Shown piece after piece: positions 55,445 through 64,000 of a stretch of DNA of 64,000 nucleotides. Origin of the DNA: Vibrio spartinae (GTDB lineage: Bacteria > Pseudomonadota > Gammaproteobacteria > Enterobacterales > Vibrionaceae). The position numbers and the translations under genes were made by a program. The stretch lies in NCBI RefSeq assembly GCF_024347135.1, contig NZ_AP024907.1, positions 673,001 through 737,000 of the forward strand, given 5' to 3'. How positions within the stretch are numbered: the stretch's first letter is position 1; each line of letters starts with the position of its first letter. A model generated the notes under the pieces. It saw only the letters and a list, made by a program, of their open reading frames with translations. It ran no database searches and was not told where the DNA came from.

Positions 55445-56380
55445 ATGGAATTAATCCGAGGTATTCATAACATACGTACTCAGCACCATGGTTGTGCGCT
55501 GACGATCGGGAATTTTGATGGTGTCCACCTCGGACATCAGCAGGTACTGCGGTTGGTGTCGGAACAAGCCCGTGCACTGGGTGTTCCATCGATGGTGATG
55601 ACCTTTGAACCACAGCCGATGGAGCTATTTAATCAACATCATGCTCCGGCTCGCCTGACACGTCTGCGTGATAAATTTGTGCAGTTGAGTCGACTCGACA
55701 TTGATCGCCTGCTTTGTGTTAATTTTGATCATCAATTTGCCCAGTTAGATGCAGAAACCTTTATTCATGACTTGTTGGTCAAGCACTTGGGTGTTAAGTT
55801 TCTTGTCATTGGCGATGATTTTTGTTTTGGTCGGCAACGGCGCGGTAATTTTGCGATGTTGCAACAAGCTGGAGAAAAATTCGGTTTCGACGTTGTCAGT
55901 ACACAAAGTTTTTGTGTCGATCGTCTGCGAGTCAGTAGCACTGCGATTCGAGAAGCATTGGCGCGTGATGAGCTTGCCGCTGCCACAGAGATGCTTGGGC
56001 GTCATTACAGTATCAGTGGCCGAGTGTCTCATGGGCGAAAGCTGGGGCGAACCATTGGTTTTCCGACTGCAAATATCCCGTTGAAACGATGTGTGTCTCC
56101 TGTTTCCGGGGTGTATGCCGTGCAGGTTTCCGGCCTGACAGAAACACCGATCAATGGTGTTGCAAATATCGGCCACCGGCCAACGGTTAATGGTGTCCGT
56201 CAGCAACTGGAAGTTCATTTATTTGACTTTCATGGCAATATTTACGGTAAACAGTTAGAAGTCGCACTTTTACATAAACTTCGAGGGGAGCATAAGTTTG
56301 ATTCCTTTGAAGCATTGAAACAACAAATAAAATTGGATGCTGAAGCTGCAAGGGTGTGGTTGCTTCAGTATGAGGGTTAG
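55445..56380 (+). CDS. ribF: Bifunctional riboflavin kinase/FAD synthetase RibF
   Basis: 311 residues. N-terminal FAD synthetase with LTIGNFDGVHLGHQ (nucleotidyl-transferase motif) and SSTAIREALARD; C-terminal riboflavin kinase with GRTIGFPTANI (P-T-A-N). Makes FMN then FAD. First gene of the conserved ribF-ileS-lspA-fkpB-ispH run. Confidence 0.96.
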   Translation: MELIRGIHNIRTQHHGCALTIGNFDGVHLGHQQVLRLVSEQARALGVPSMVMTFEPQPMELFNQHHAPARLTRLRDKFVQLSRLDIDRLLCVNFDHQFAQLDAETFIHDLLVKHLGVKFLVIGDDFCFGRQRRGNFAMLQQAGEKFGFDVVSTQSFCVDRLRVSSTAIREALARDELAAATEMLGRHYSISGRVSHGRKLGRTIGFPTANIPLKRCVSPVSGVYAVQVSGLTETPINGVANIGHRPTVNGVRQQLEVHLFDFHGNIYGKQLEVALLHKLRGEHKFDSFEALKQQIKLDAEAARVWLLQYEG

Positions 56381-56441
56381 CCGAGACATGTTCGGCTGAC
56401 ATAATGTCTAACTTCGCCCAGTATAACGGAATTAAGAATCG

Positions 56442-59303
56442 ATGAGTGAATATAAAGATACCCTGAATTTACCTGAAACAGGGTTTCCAATGCGTGGCAA
56501 CCTGGCGCAACGCGAGCCGGATATGCTGCAACGTTGGTATCAAGAGGACCTTTACGGTGCTATCCGTAAAGCTAAAAAAGGCAAAAAATCTTTCGTATTA
56601 CATGATGGCCCTCCTTACGCCAACGGTGATATTCATATTGGTCACGCTCTGAATAAGATTCTTAAAGACATTATTATCAAATCCAAAACGCTTTCAGGTT
56701 TTGACTCACCTTATATTCCGGGGTGGGACTGTCACGGATTACCGATCGAGTTGATGGTTGAAAAGAAAGTCGGCAAACCGGGACAGAAAGTCACGGCTGC
56801 TGAATTTCGTGAAAAATGTCGTGAATATGCTGCCGGCCAAGTTGAAGGACAAAAAGAGAGTTTTAAACGTCTGGGAATTCTTGGTGAGTGGGATAAACCC
56901 TATCTCACGATGGATTTTGCCACTGAAGCGAACATTATCCGTGCTTTAGGCAAAATTGCCGATAACGGGCATCTGCTCAAAGGCTTTAAGCCGGTTCACT
57001 GGTGTACCGATTGTGGTAGTGCCCTTGCTGAAGCGGAAGTTGAATATAAAGATAAAAAATCGCCATCGATTGATGTGCGTTTCAAAGCGGTTGATGTACC
57101 GGCGCTATTGTCTAAATTCACTTTAAGTCAGGGGCATGAAGGCGACGGTCACCTCTCTATCGTTATCTGGACGACAACGCCATGGACCTTACCGGCAAAC
57201 CGTGCCGTCTGTTTACGCGATGATCTGGAATATGTTTTGATTCAGATTGAAGCGGATGAAGCGACAGAGCGTCAGGCTGAGCGGATTATTGTTGCTTCCG
57301 AACTGGCCAACGATGTTATGGATCGCGCCGGTATTGAACATTTCCACAATTTAGGGTTTGCAAGCGGCGCTGATTTAGAATTAACCCGGTTTCATCACCC
57401 GTTCTATGATTTCACTGTACCTGCCGTTTTAGGCGACCATGTGACGACTGATTCAGGGACTGGAGTCGTGCATACTGCTCCCGGCCACGGTCAGGAAGAC
57501 TTCGTTGTTGGTCAGGCATATCAATTGGAAGTTGCAAACCCAGTGGGTTCAAATGGTGTTTATCTGCCGGATACTGAATTGTTTGCGGGTCAGCATGTAT
57601 TTAAAGCAAATGATTCGGTGATTGAAGTCCTGAAAGAAAAAGGCGCGCTGTTACACCATCATGCCTATGAACATAGCTATCCTCATTGTTGGCGACACAA
57701 GACGCCGATTATTTTCCGCGCGACACCACAGTGGTTTGTGTCGATGGAGCAGGCGGGACTGCGTCACAAAGCGCTGGAAGCGATCAAAGGTATCAAATGG
57801 ATGCCAGACTGGGGTGAAGGCCGTATTCAAAGTATGGTTGAAGGCCGTCCGGAATGGTGTATTTCCCGTCAAAGAACCTGGGGTACACCGATTGCGTTGT
57901 TTGTGCATAAAGAGACGTCTGAATTACATCCGAATTCTTCTGCGCTGATCGAGCAGGTTGCTCAACGGGTAGAGCAGCAAGGTATTCAGGCATGGTGGGA
58001 TCTGGATATCGCTGAACTACTGGGTGATGATGCGCAGCAATATGAAAAAGTATTGGATACGCTGGATGTTTGGTTTGATTCTGGCGTGACTCATTATTCA
58101 GTCGTTGATTCCCGTGAAGAGTTCCACGGTGCACAGGCTGATATGTATCTGGAAGGGTCTGATCAACATCGTGGCTGGTTCCAGTCTTCTCTGATCTCAT
58201 CGATTGCGATGAAAGATAAAGCACCATACCGAGAAGTGTTGACGCATGGTTTCACGGTGGATGGACAAGGTCGTAAGATGTCTAAATCGATCGGTAATAC
58301 CATCGCCCCGAAGGATGTCGTCAATAAATTGGGTGCAGATATTTTACGGTTGTGGGTCGCATCTACAGACTACACCGGTGAAGTTGCCGTTTCTGATGAG
58401 ATTTTGAAGCGTTCTGCGGATGCATATCGTCGGATTCGTAATACATCCCGCTTTTTCCTGGCGAACTTGAACGGCTTTAATCCGGCAACCGATATTGTGC
58501 CGATGGAAGAGATGGTTGCACTGGATCGTTGGGCTGTCGCTCGTGCACTCGCAACCCAGCAAGAAATTATCAAGGCTTATGATGCTTATAACACGCATGC
58601 AGTTGTTCAGCGTTTAATGCATTTCTGCTCGATTGAAATGGGGTCTTTCTATCTCGATGTGATTAAAGACCGTCAATACACTGCAAAGTGTGGCGGACAT
58701 GCACAAAGAAGTTGTCAGACAGCACTGTTTTACATTGTTGAAGCTTTGGTGCGCTGGATGGCACCGATTATGTCGTTCACTGCGGATGAAATCTGGCGTG
58801 AAATGCCAGAATTACAAGCAAACGGTGCAACCCGTAATCCGTTTGTCTTTGCTGAAGAATGGTATGAAGGCCTTTTCGATTTACAAGATGGCGAGCCTTT
58901 AGATCACGCATTCTGGAGTCATATTCAAGATGTGCGTGGTGTGGTGAATAAGCTACTGGAAGCTGCGCGTGGTGAGAAGATCATCGGTGGTTCATTACAA
59001 GCTGAAGTGACGCTGTACGTTGATGGTGAACTGGCAGGTAAACTGAATCGACTTGAAGATGAACTCCGTTTTGTGCTGTTGACCTCGAAAGCCGTTGTTC
59101 AACCAGTTTCGCAGAAAACGGAACAAGCTCAGAGTACCGAGATTGATGGTTTGTTTGTCATGGTTTCAGCGACTGAAGCAGAGAAATGTGAACGTTGCTG
59201 GCACCATACGGATGATGTCGGTACGATTGCCGGACATGAACATATTTGTGGTCGCTGTGTATCGAACATCGAAGGTGCTGGCGAAGTCCGTAAATTTGCA
59301 TAA
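56442..59303 (+). CDS. ileS: Isoleucyl-tRNA synthetase
   Basis: 953 residues. Class I motifs are intact: [12 protein letters not shown] (HIGH) and KMSKSIGN (KMSKS). The CP1 editing domain contains [16 protein letters not shown] and [16 protein letters not shown]. The C-terminal zinc site CERCWHH...ICGRC marks the eubacterial, mupirocin-sensitive type. 61 bp after ribF and 23 bp before lspA. Confidence 0.97.
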   Translation: MSEYKDTLNLPETGFPMRGNLAQREPDMLQRWYQEDLYGAIRKAKKGKKSFVLHDGPPYANGDIHIGHALNKILKDIIIKSKTLSGFDSPYIPGWDCHGLPIELMVEKKVGKPGQKVTAAEFREKCREYAAGQVEGQKESFKRLGILGEWDKPYLTMDFATEANIIRALGKIADNGHLLKGFKPVHWCTDCGSALAEAEVEYKDKKSPSIDVRFKAVDVPALLSKFTLSQGHEGDGHLSIVIWTTTPWTLPANRAVCLRDDLEYVLIQIEADEATERQAERIIVASELANDVMDRAGIEHFHNLGFASGADLELTRFHHPFYDFTVPAVLGDHVTTDSGTGVVHTAPGHGQEDFVVGQAYQLEVANPVGSNGVYLPDTELFAGQHVFKANDSVIEVLKEKGALLHHHAYEHSYPHCWRHKTPIIFRATPQWFVSMEQAGLRHKALEAIKGIKWMPDWGEGRIQSMVEGRPEWCISRQRTWGTPIALFVHKETSELHPNSSALIEQVAQRVEQQGIQAWWDLDIAELLGDDAQQYEKVLDTLDVWFDSGVTHYSVVDSREEFHGAQADMYLEGSDQHRGWFQSSLISSIAMKDKAPYREVLTHGFTVDGQGRKMSKSIGNTIAPKDVVNKLGADILRLWVASTDYTGEVAVSDEILKRSADAYRRIRNTSRFFLANLNGFNPATDIVPMEEMVALDRWAVARALATQQEIIKAYDAYNTHAVVQRLMHFCSIEMGSFYLDVIKDRQYTAKCGGHAQRSCQTALFYIVEALVRWMAPIMSFTADEIWREMPELQANGATRNPFVFAEEWYEGLFDLQDGEPLDHAFWSHIQDVRGVVNKLLEAARGEKIIGGSLQAEVTLYVDGELAGKLNRLEDELRFVLLTSKAVVQPVSQKTEQAQSTEIDGLFVMVSATEAEKCERCWHHTDDVGTIAGHEHICGRCVSNIEGAGEVRKFA

Positions 59304-59326
59304 ATCAGTTGACTGACGGAATCAAT

Positions 59327-59827
59327 ATGACAGAACTGACACTTAAGCGTTCAGGGATCCGCTGGTTATGGCTGGCGGTTCTGGTTTTCGCGCTTGATAT
59401 TATCATCAAACTGGTCGTCATGAATCATATGGATTATGGATGGCAACACCGTATTGAGGTGCTGCCGTTTTTTAATCTGTTGTATGTCCATAATTATGGC
59501 GCTGCATTCAGTTTTCTGAGTGATCAGACTGGGTGGCAGCGTTGGCTATTTACCGGTATTGCGTTGATCGTCGTTCTGTTACTGATGTACTGGATGCGCA
59601 AGCAACCCGCATCAGAGCGATGGACAAGCAGTGCTTATGCGATGATTATTGGCGGTGCTGTGGGCAATGTCTTTGATCGCGTTGTGCATGGATTTGTGGT
59701 TGATTACCTCGATTTCTATTGGGGAGGACACCATTGGCCAGCTTTCAATCTGGCTGACAGTGCGATCTGCATTGGCGCGGTCATGCTGATTCTTGATGGC
59801 TTCCGTCGTAAAGATGAACCCAAATAG
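59327..59827 (+). CDS. lspA: Lipoprotein signal peptidase II
   Basis: 166 residues from ATG 59327 (GGAATCAAT upstream; a TTG at 59309 is in frame but unneeded). Four TM helices. The catalytic aspartates lie in [20 protein letters not shown] and [11 protein letters not shown], with [11 protein letters not shown] as further signature. It removes signal peptides from diacylated prolipoproteins after Lgt. Confidence 0.96.
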   Translation: MTELTLKRSGIRWLWLAVLVFALDIIIKLVVMNHMDYGWQHRIEVLPFFNLLYVHNYGAAFSFLSDQTGWQRWLFTGIALIVVLLLMYWMRKQPASERWTSSAYAMIIGGAVGNVFDRVVHGFVVDYLDFYWGGHHWPAFNLADSAICIGAVMLILDGFRRKDEPK

Positions 59828-59857
59828 TTTATCCAGATTCATTGAATGAATCACCCG

Positions 59858-59890
59858 AAGCGCTGTCTGTTAAACCGGATAGCGCTTTTT
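59858..59890 (+). terminator. Intra-operon terminator-like hairpin, lspA/fkpB
   Basis: AAGCGCT (59858-59864), 16-nt loop, AGCGCTT then TTT (59881-59890). It lies within the conserved gene run and may attenuate or end part of the transcripts before fkpB. Confidence 0.65.
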
Positions 59891-59917
59891 GCATCAAAGC
59901 AGGGGAAAGTAAATTAC

Positions 59918-60376
59918 ATGACAAATACAAACGAAGCTCAATTGATACAGAAAGGGAGTGCTGTCACTTTTCATTTTACAATTAAACTGAAAGATGGCTC
60001 GATTGCTGACAGTACGCATCAGATGGGGAAACCCGCGAAATTAGTCATCGGAGATGGCAGCTTAAGCGACAACTTTGAGCAATGTCTGTTCGGGTTGCAG
60101 GCGGGCGATCAACGCACGATCGAACTAAAAGCAACCGATGCATTCGGTCTACCAAACCCTGATAATATTCACCATATGGATCGAACGAAGTTTGCTGGAG
60201 ATACAGAACTTGACGTTGGTGTGATCATGGGGTTTAGCGGCCCCGATGGCATGGAGATTCCCGGTATCGTGACTGCCATTGAAGGTGAATCAGTGACAGT
60301 TGATTTTAATCACCCGCTGGCAGGTCAAGATGTCACGTTTGATGTTGAAATTTTAGCTGTTGAATCGGGTGAATAA
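59918..60376 (+). CDS. fkpB: FKBP-type peptidyl-prolyl isomerase FkpB (SlpA)
   Basis: 152 residues from ATG 59918. Short FKBP with IF-domain insertion, as in SlpA: VTFHFTIKLKDGSIADSTHQ, then DAFGLPNPDNIHHMDRTKF and GPDGMEIPGIVTAIEGESVT. Assists proline isomerisation and acts as a chaperone. Position between lspA and ispH is conserved. Confidence 0.95.
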   Translation: MTNTNEAQLIQKGSAVTFHFTIKLKDGSIADSTHQMGKPAKLVIGDGSLSDNFEQCLFGLQAGDQRTIELKATDAFGLPNPDNIHHMDRTKFAGDTELDVGVIMGFSGPDGMEIPGIVTAIEGESVTVDFNHPLAGQDVTFDVEILAVESGE

Positions 60377-60405
60377 CGGCGTACGTCGTGAGTTGAGTAA
60401 AAACC

Positions 60406-61368
60406 ATGAGCAATGATATGAAAATACTACTAGCAAACCCTCGCGGCTTTTGTGCTGGGGTTGACCGGGCCATCAGTATTGTCGAGCGCGCTTTGGAGAT
60501 GTATCAGCCCCCGATTTATGTTCGTCATGAAGTCGTCCATAACCGGTTTGTTGTTGAAGATTTGAAGCGACGCGGCGCTATTTTCGTTGAAGAGTTGCAT
60601 GAAGTTCCTGACAACCACATTGTGATATTTTCTGCGCATGGTGTCTCTCAGGCGGTCCGAAACGAAGCAAAATCCAGAGCATTGACTATTTTTGATGCGA
60701 CCTGTCCACTCGTGACCAAAGTTCACATGGAAGTCGCCAGAGCGAGTAGAAAGCATATGGAAGTCGTTTTAATTGGACATGCCGGACACCCTGAAGTCGA
60801 AGGAACAATGGGGCAGTATGCCAGTCAGACGGGCGGTATGTATTTGGTTGAAAAACCAGACGATGTTGTCGGGCTCAAAGAGAGAGTCAAACATCCGGAT
60901 GAGCTTCACTATGTCAGTCAGACCACGCTTTCAGTTGATGAAACAGCCGATGTGATTGATGAATTGCGCCGCGTCTTTCCTGATATTCAGGGGCCGCGTA
61001 AAGATGATATTTGTTATGCCACGCAGAATCGGCAGGATGCGGTTCGGATTCTGGCTCAGCAAGTGGATGTGATGATCGTCGTCGGCTCTAAGAATTCGTC
61101 GAATTCAACGCGGCTGAAAGAGTTAGCTGAAAAACTGGGAACTGCTGCATTTCTCACGGACAGACCGGAAGATATTCATCCGGAGTGGTTATCCGATGCC
61201 CACCTTGTCGGCGTGACAGCAGGGGCCTCGGCACCGGAAGCGCTGGTCAATCAGATTCTTGAGCGAATCAAAGAATTGGGCGCTGTCTCCGTCGAAGAAG
61301 TGTTGGGACGGGAAGAAAATATGTTTTTTGAAGTCCCGAAAGAATTGCAAATGAAAATGGTCGATTGA
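60406..61368 (+). CDS. ispH: 4-hydroxy-3-methylbut-2-enyl diphosphate reductase IspH
   Basis: 320 residues. The three 4Fe-4S cysteines are visible: [24 protein letters not shown] and [30 protein letters not shown] and [10 protein letters not shown] are substrate-binding signatures. It performs the last step of the MEP isoprenoid pathway. An ATG at 60418 is a possible alternative start. Confidence 0.97.
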   Translation: MSNDMKILLANPRGFCAGVDRAISIVERALEMYQPPIYVRHEVVHNRFVVEDLKRRGAIFVEELHEVPDNHIVIFSAHGVSQAVRNEAKSRALTIFDATCPLVTKVHMEVARASRKHMEVVLIGHAGHPEVEGTMGQYASQTGGMYLVEKPDDVVGLKERVKHPDELHYVSQTTLSVDETADVIDELRRVFPDIQGPRKDDICYATQNRQDAVRILAQQVDVMIVVGSKNSSNSTRLKELAEKLGTAAFLTDRPEDIHPEWLSDAHLVGVTAGASAPEALVNQILERIKELGAVSVEEVLGREENMFFEVPKELQMKMVD

Positions 61369-61398
61369 CCCGTATTCTTTTTAGCGATGATCGAATCA

Positions 61399-61421
61399 GG
61401 GCTCCCTCAGGGAGCCCTTTT
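61399..61421. terminator. Terminator between convergent ispH and CstA-family gene
   Basis: GGGCTCCC, TCA, GGGAGCCC followed by TTTTC. Short and very stable stem 30 bp after the ispH stop. Confidence 0.9.
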
Positions 61422-61453
61422 CATATCAAGCATTGCCAGAAAACAACATGAAG

Positions 61454-62941
61454 TTACGCGGTTTTCGTCTGCTTGTCCGATGCGTTTTTCGGATTTGCAA
61501 GTGTCGTATCATCATGACTTTTTGCCACTTTGAGTACGTAGGCTAGCATAGCGATAGAAGCAAGGAAGCCGAGGATTGTTGAAATCTGCATGGGTAAACC
61601 TAATCCCAGCGTACTACTGTTGAGAATAAAGCTGACACAGACGGTTGTCATGAACAGTGCTGGTACGGTTGTGATCCAGTGGAATTTCTGGTGACGTAAG
61701 AGGTAAGCAGAAGCAGTCCACAGCATGACAACTGCGGTCGTTTGGTTGGCAAAACCAAAGTAACGCCAGATGATCGCGAAATCTACTTGAGTCAGAATAC
61801 CACCGATGACAAAGAGTGGCATTGCCATCAATAACCGGTTGCGCAGGGTTTTCTGCTCGACATTAAAATACTCCGCTAAGATCAGGCGGCTGGAACGGAA
61901 AGCGGTATCACCGGAAGTAATGGGCAGAATGACAACACCAAGGAAAGCCAGCACACCGCCGAACACACCCAGTAATCCGAACGAAGAGCTGTAAACCACA
62001 CTCCCCGGACCACCTTGATCAATCGCTTCAGAAAGTCCGTCCAGCGAGCCGAAGTAGGTCAAAGCAATCGTACACCAGATTAAAGCAATGACACCTTCAC
62101 CAATCATGGCACCATAGAATACAAAACGACCATTTTTTTCATTTTCCATGCAACGTGCCATCAGCGGTGACTGCGTGGCATGAAACCCTGAAATTGCACC
62201 GCAGGCAATGGTAATAAAGAGAGCCGGCCATAGTGGCATGTCGCGTGGATTCAGGTTGCTGAACAGATCACTGATGGCGAAACCACCCATGACGGTGTGC
62301 TTGTCGGAGACAAGGATGGCAGTGATTAACCCAACAGACATAAAAATAAGCAGGGCACCGAATAACGGATATAGACGTCCGATGATTTTATCGACTGGAA
62401 CGATTGTTGCCAAAATGTAGTAAGCAAAAATGATGATGACCATCAGACCAGTACCGATATGGAGTGAGAATTGCTCATTGACCAAGTTGGTAATCATACC
62501 GGCAGGCGCAGAAACAAACACAACCCCAACAAGCAGTAAGAGAATAATCGCAAAGGCATTCATGAAATGTTTTGCGCCATTGCCAAGGTATTTGCCGCTG
62601 ATATTCGGGACCGAGGCTCCCCCGTTTCTGACGGAGAGCATACCCGAGAAATAATCATGTACCGCGCCGGCAAAAATACAGCCAATGACAATCCACAATA
62701 ATGCCGCCGGGCCGTATAGCGCACCCATAATCGGGCCGAATATCGGGCCGACACCGGCAATGTTCAGTAACTGAACAAGGTAGACTTTCGGGGTTGATAT
62801 CGGGACATAATCAACCCCATCCCTCATACTGTAGGCTGGTGTCTGGCGTTTCTCATTAATGCCAAATATTTTTTCGACAAGTGTACCGTAAATAAAGTAA
62901 CCACCGATTAAAGCGATCAAGGAGACGAAGAACCACGACAT
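61454..62941 (-). CDS. CstA/BtsT-family peptide or pyruvate transporter (short form)
   Basis: 495 residues, about 14 TM helices. PISTPKVYLVQLLNIAGVGP, then IFGPIMGALYGPAALLWIVI and GAVHDYFSGMLSVRNGGASV are CstA-family signatures. E. coli CstA and BtsT are about 700 residues; this is the shorter class found in Vibrio. Family members import peptides or pyruvate during carbon limitation. The upstream region has phased ACCACT repeats like those bound by the LytTR regulator BtsR at btsT, which favours a pyruvate-related role (inference). Confidence 0.88.
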   Translation of the reverse strand: MSWFFVSLIALIGGYFIYGTLVEKIFGINEKRQTPAYSMRDGVDYVPISTPKVYLVQLLNIAGVGPIFGPIMGALYGPAALLWIVIGCIFAGAVHDYFSGMLSVRNGGASVPNISGKYLGNGAKHFMNAFAIILLLLVGVVFVSAPAGMITNLVNEQFSLHIGTGLMVIIIFAYYILATIVPVDKIIGRLYPLFGALLIFMSVGLITAILVSDKHTVMGGFAISDLFSNLNPRDMPLWPALFITIACGAISGFHATQSPLMARCMENEKNGRFVFYGAMIGEGVIALIWCTIALTYFGSLDGLSEAIDQGGPGSVVYSSSFGLLGVFGGVLAFLGVVILPITSGDTAFRSSRLILAEYFNVEQKTLRNRLLMAMPLFVIGGILTQVDFAIIWRYFGFANQTTAVVMLWTASAYLLRHQKFHWITTVPALFMTTVCVSFILNSSTLGLGLPMQISTILGFLASIAMLAYVLKVAKSHDDTTLANPKNASDKQTKTA

Positions 62942-63023
62942 ATTATTTTCCTTCTGTTGGTGGACAGAGATGTTCTATCAATAGACTAGTCTGACCAGAA
63001 GCGTTATGCATGACAAAGTCAGT

Positions 63024-63090
63024 TGAGTGGTCCTATGAAGAATTAAGTGGTCTTCTATCCGCAGGAAGTGGTTTTGATTTGAGGGGTGGT
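63024..63090 (-). promoter_or_regulatory. Putative BtsR/LytTR operator upstream of the CstA-family gene
   Basis: On the minus strand: ACCACTTC (63072-63065), 13 bp, ACCACTTA (63051-63044), 12 bp, ACCACTCA (63031-63024); a weaker ACCACCCC lies at 63090-63083. Spacing of 20-21 bp places the repeats on one DNA face. E. coli BtsR binds ACC(G/A)CT(C/T)A repeats separated by 13 bp (recalled). The proximal site is 83 bp before the start codon. Confidence 0.7.
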
Positions 63091-63237
63091 TTGGATGACT
63101 CATAAATATAACCCGTGTAAATATTAATGCGCTATCGCTATACAGGGAAATAGGAAACTGGGCATTGCTGTTTGGTGTTTTACGTCGAATGCGTATATGG
63201 TTGAAGTAATATAAGTTTAAAACAAGGTGTTGATGTC

Positions 63238-63594
63238 GTGATAAATTTTCGTAATTGGCTCGGTGGAATCGTGATTTCTTTGCTGCTGTTAGGGTGTGCT
63301 GCGTCGGAGCAATCACTGGCTACACAAGGAGATTGGTATCAAATTGGTTATCGTGATGGGATTGCGGGGCATCAACAGCGATCCTATCGAGCTCTTCATC
63401 AGTTGGGCGGTGTCCAAATGGCCGATTATGATGAAGGATACGATGATGGTATGACCCAATATTGTAATCCAGATTTTGCCTATCAAATCGGGTTGTCCGG
63501 TCAATACTATGATGGGGTTTGTGCCGGAACGCCAACGGGAAATCAGTTCCGTATGGAGTGGCAACGCGGTTGGGATCAATATACCAGTCACTGA
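63238..63594 (+). CDS. DUF2799 lipoprotein
   Basis: 118 residues from GTG 63238 (AAGGTG upstream). A lipoprotein signal peptide ends LLLLGCAAS, with the lipobox Cys near residue 20. The mature part has the repeated YxxGYxDG pattern of DUF2799 (YQIGYRDGIAGHQQR, YDEGYDDGMTQYC, YQIGLSGQYYDGVC). Residues after the Cys do not include Asp at +2, so outer-membrane sorting is expected. Function unknown. Confidence 0.82.
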   Translation: MINFRNWLGGIVISLLLLGCAASEQSLATQGDWYQIGYRDGIAGHQQRSYRALHQLGGVQMADYDEGYDDGMTQYCNPDFAYQIGLSGQYYDGVCAGTPTGNQFRMEWQRGWDQYTSH

Positions 63595-63675
63595 GCGATG
63601 GTTTGTGTGTCCGTATCTCAGTGACCGGGTATTGAAATGGGCTTATAGGCCTTCAATGAATCTAGTGCCGGGTCT

Positions 63676-64000
<325 letters not shown>

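Noticed and set aside
55745..56218. Antisense open frame of 157 codons within ribF
   Set aside because: Shadow of ribF; no start signal and low-complexity translation.

Overview
The window looks like a stretch of Vibrio (Vibrionaceae) main chromosome. Nearly every housekeeping gene is recognisable, and the order (nlpI, ubiUV, a RocS-type GGDEF/EAL gene, ubiT, holD-rimI, prfC, srmB, trmN6, prfB-lysS, vpsR, tas, mutH, rppH-ptsP, lgt, thyA, nhaR, hlyU, rpsT, murJ, ribF-ileS-lspA-fkpB-ispH, cstA-like, murQ) matches, as I recall it, the V. cholerae block around VC0647-VC0690. VpsR, HlyU and RocS homologues support Vibrio. Both ends cut genes (nlpI on the left, murQ on the right). I see no tRNA, rRNA, transposon, prophage or CRISPR array.

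Layout. 1-8.1 kb is conserved core: nlpI end, a MATE transporter, ubiV/ubiU, a PAS-PAS-GGDEF-EAL protein, ubiT, a degenerate acetyltransferase, holD and rimI. 8.1-28.4 kb is an accessory exopolysaccharide (EPS) locus between rimI and prfC. One operon-like run (8685-23629) encodes an initiating sugar-phosphate transferase, Wza-like export protein, Wzc-like tyrosine kinase, VpsP/VpsQ-like proteins, polymerase, flippase, three glycosyltransferases plus a split PssD/PssE-type one, two hexapeptide acyltransferases, a polysaccharide lyase and a deacetylase. Satellite genes follow: a second polymerase/ligase-like protein, a porin, a DUF2057 protein, a Wzb-like phosphatase, a second NodB-like protein with lost metal ligands, an orphan response regulator and an outer-membrane protein. 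32.4-64 kb returns to core genes.

How the parts may work together. The EPS leader region carries, in order, a TetR-operator-like palindrome, a TCTCA-N10-TGAGA element resembling a VpsR box, and an ops/JUMPstart element for RfaH just ahead of the first gene. The likely activator, VpsR, is encoded 32 kb downstream, and a c-di-GMP phosphodiesterase of RocS type lies just upstream, so the EPS locus sits between two genes of its probable control circuit. The lyase and the PssD/PssE pair suggest a uronic-acid-containing polymer (inference).

Two regulatory regions outside the EPS locus stand out. The mutH-rppH intergenic region has a dense cluster of DnaA boxes and is positionally equivalent to E. 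coli DARS2. The promoter region of the CstA/BtsT-family gene carries phased ACCACT repeats matching the operator of BtsR-type LytTR regulators.
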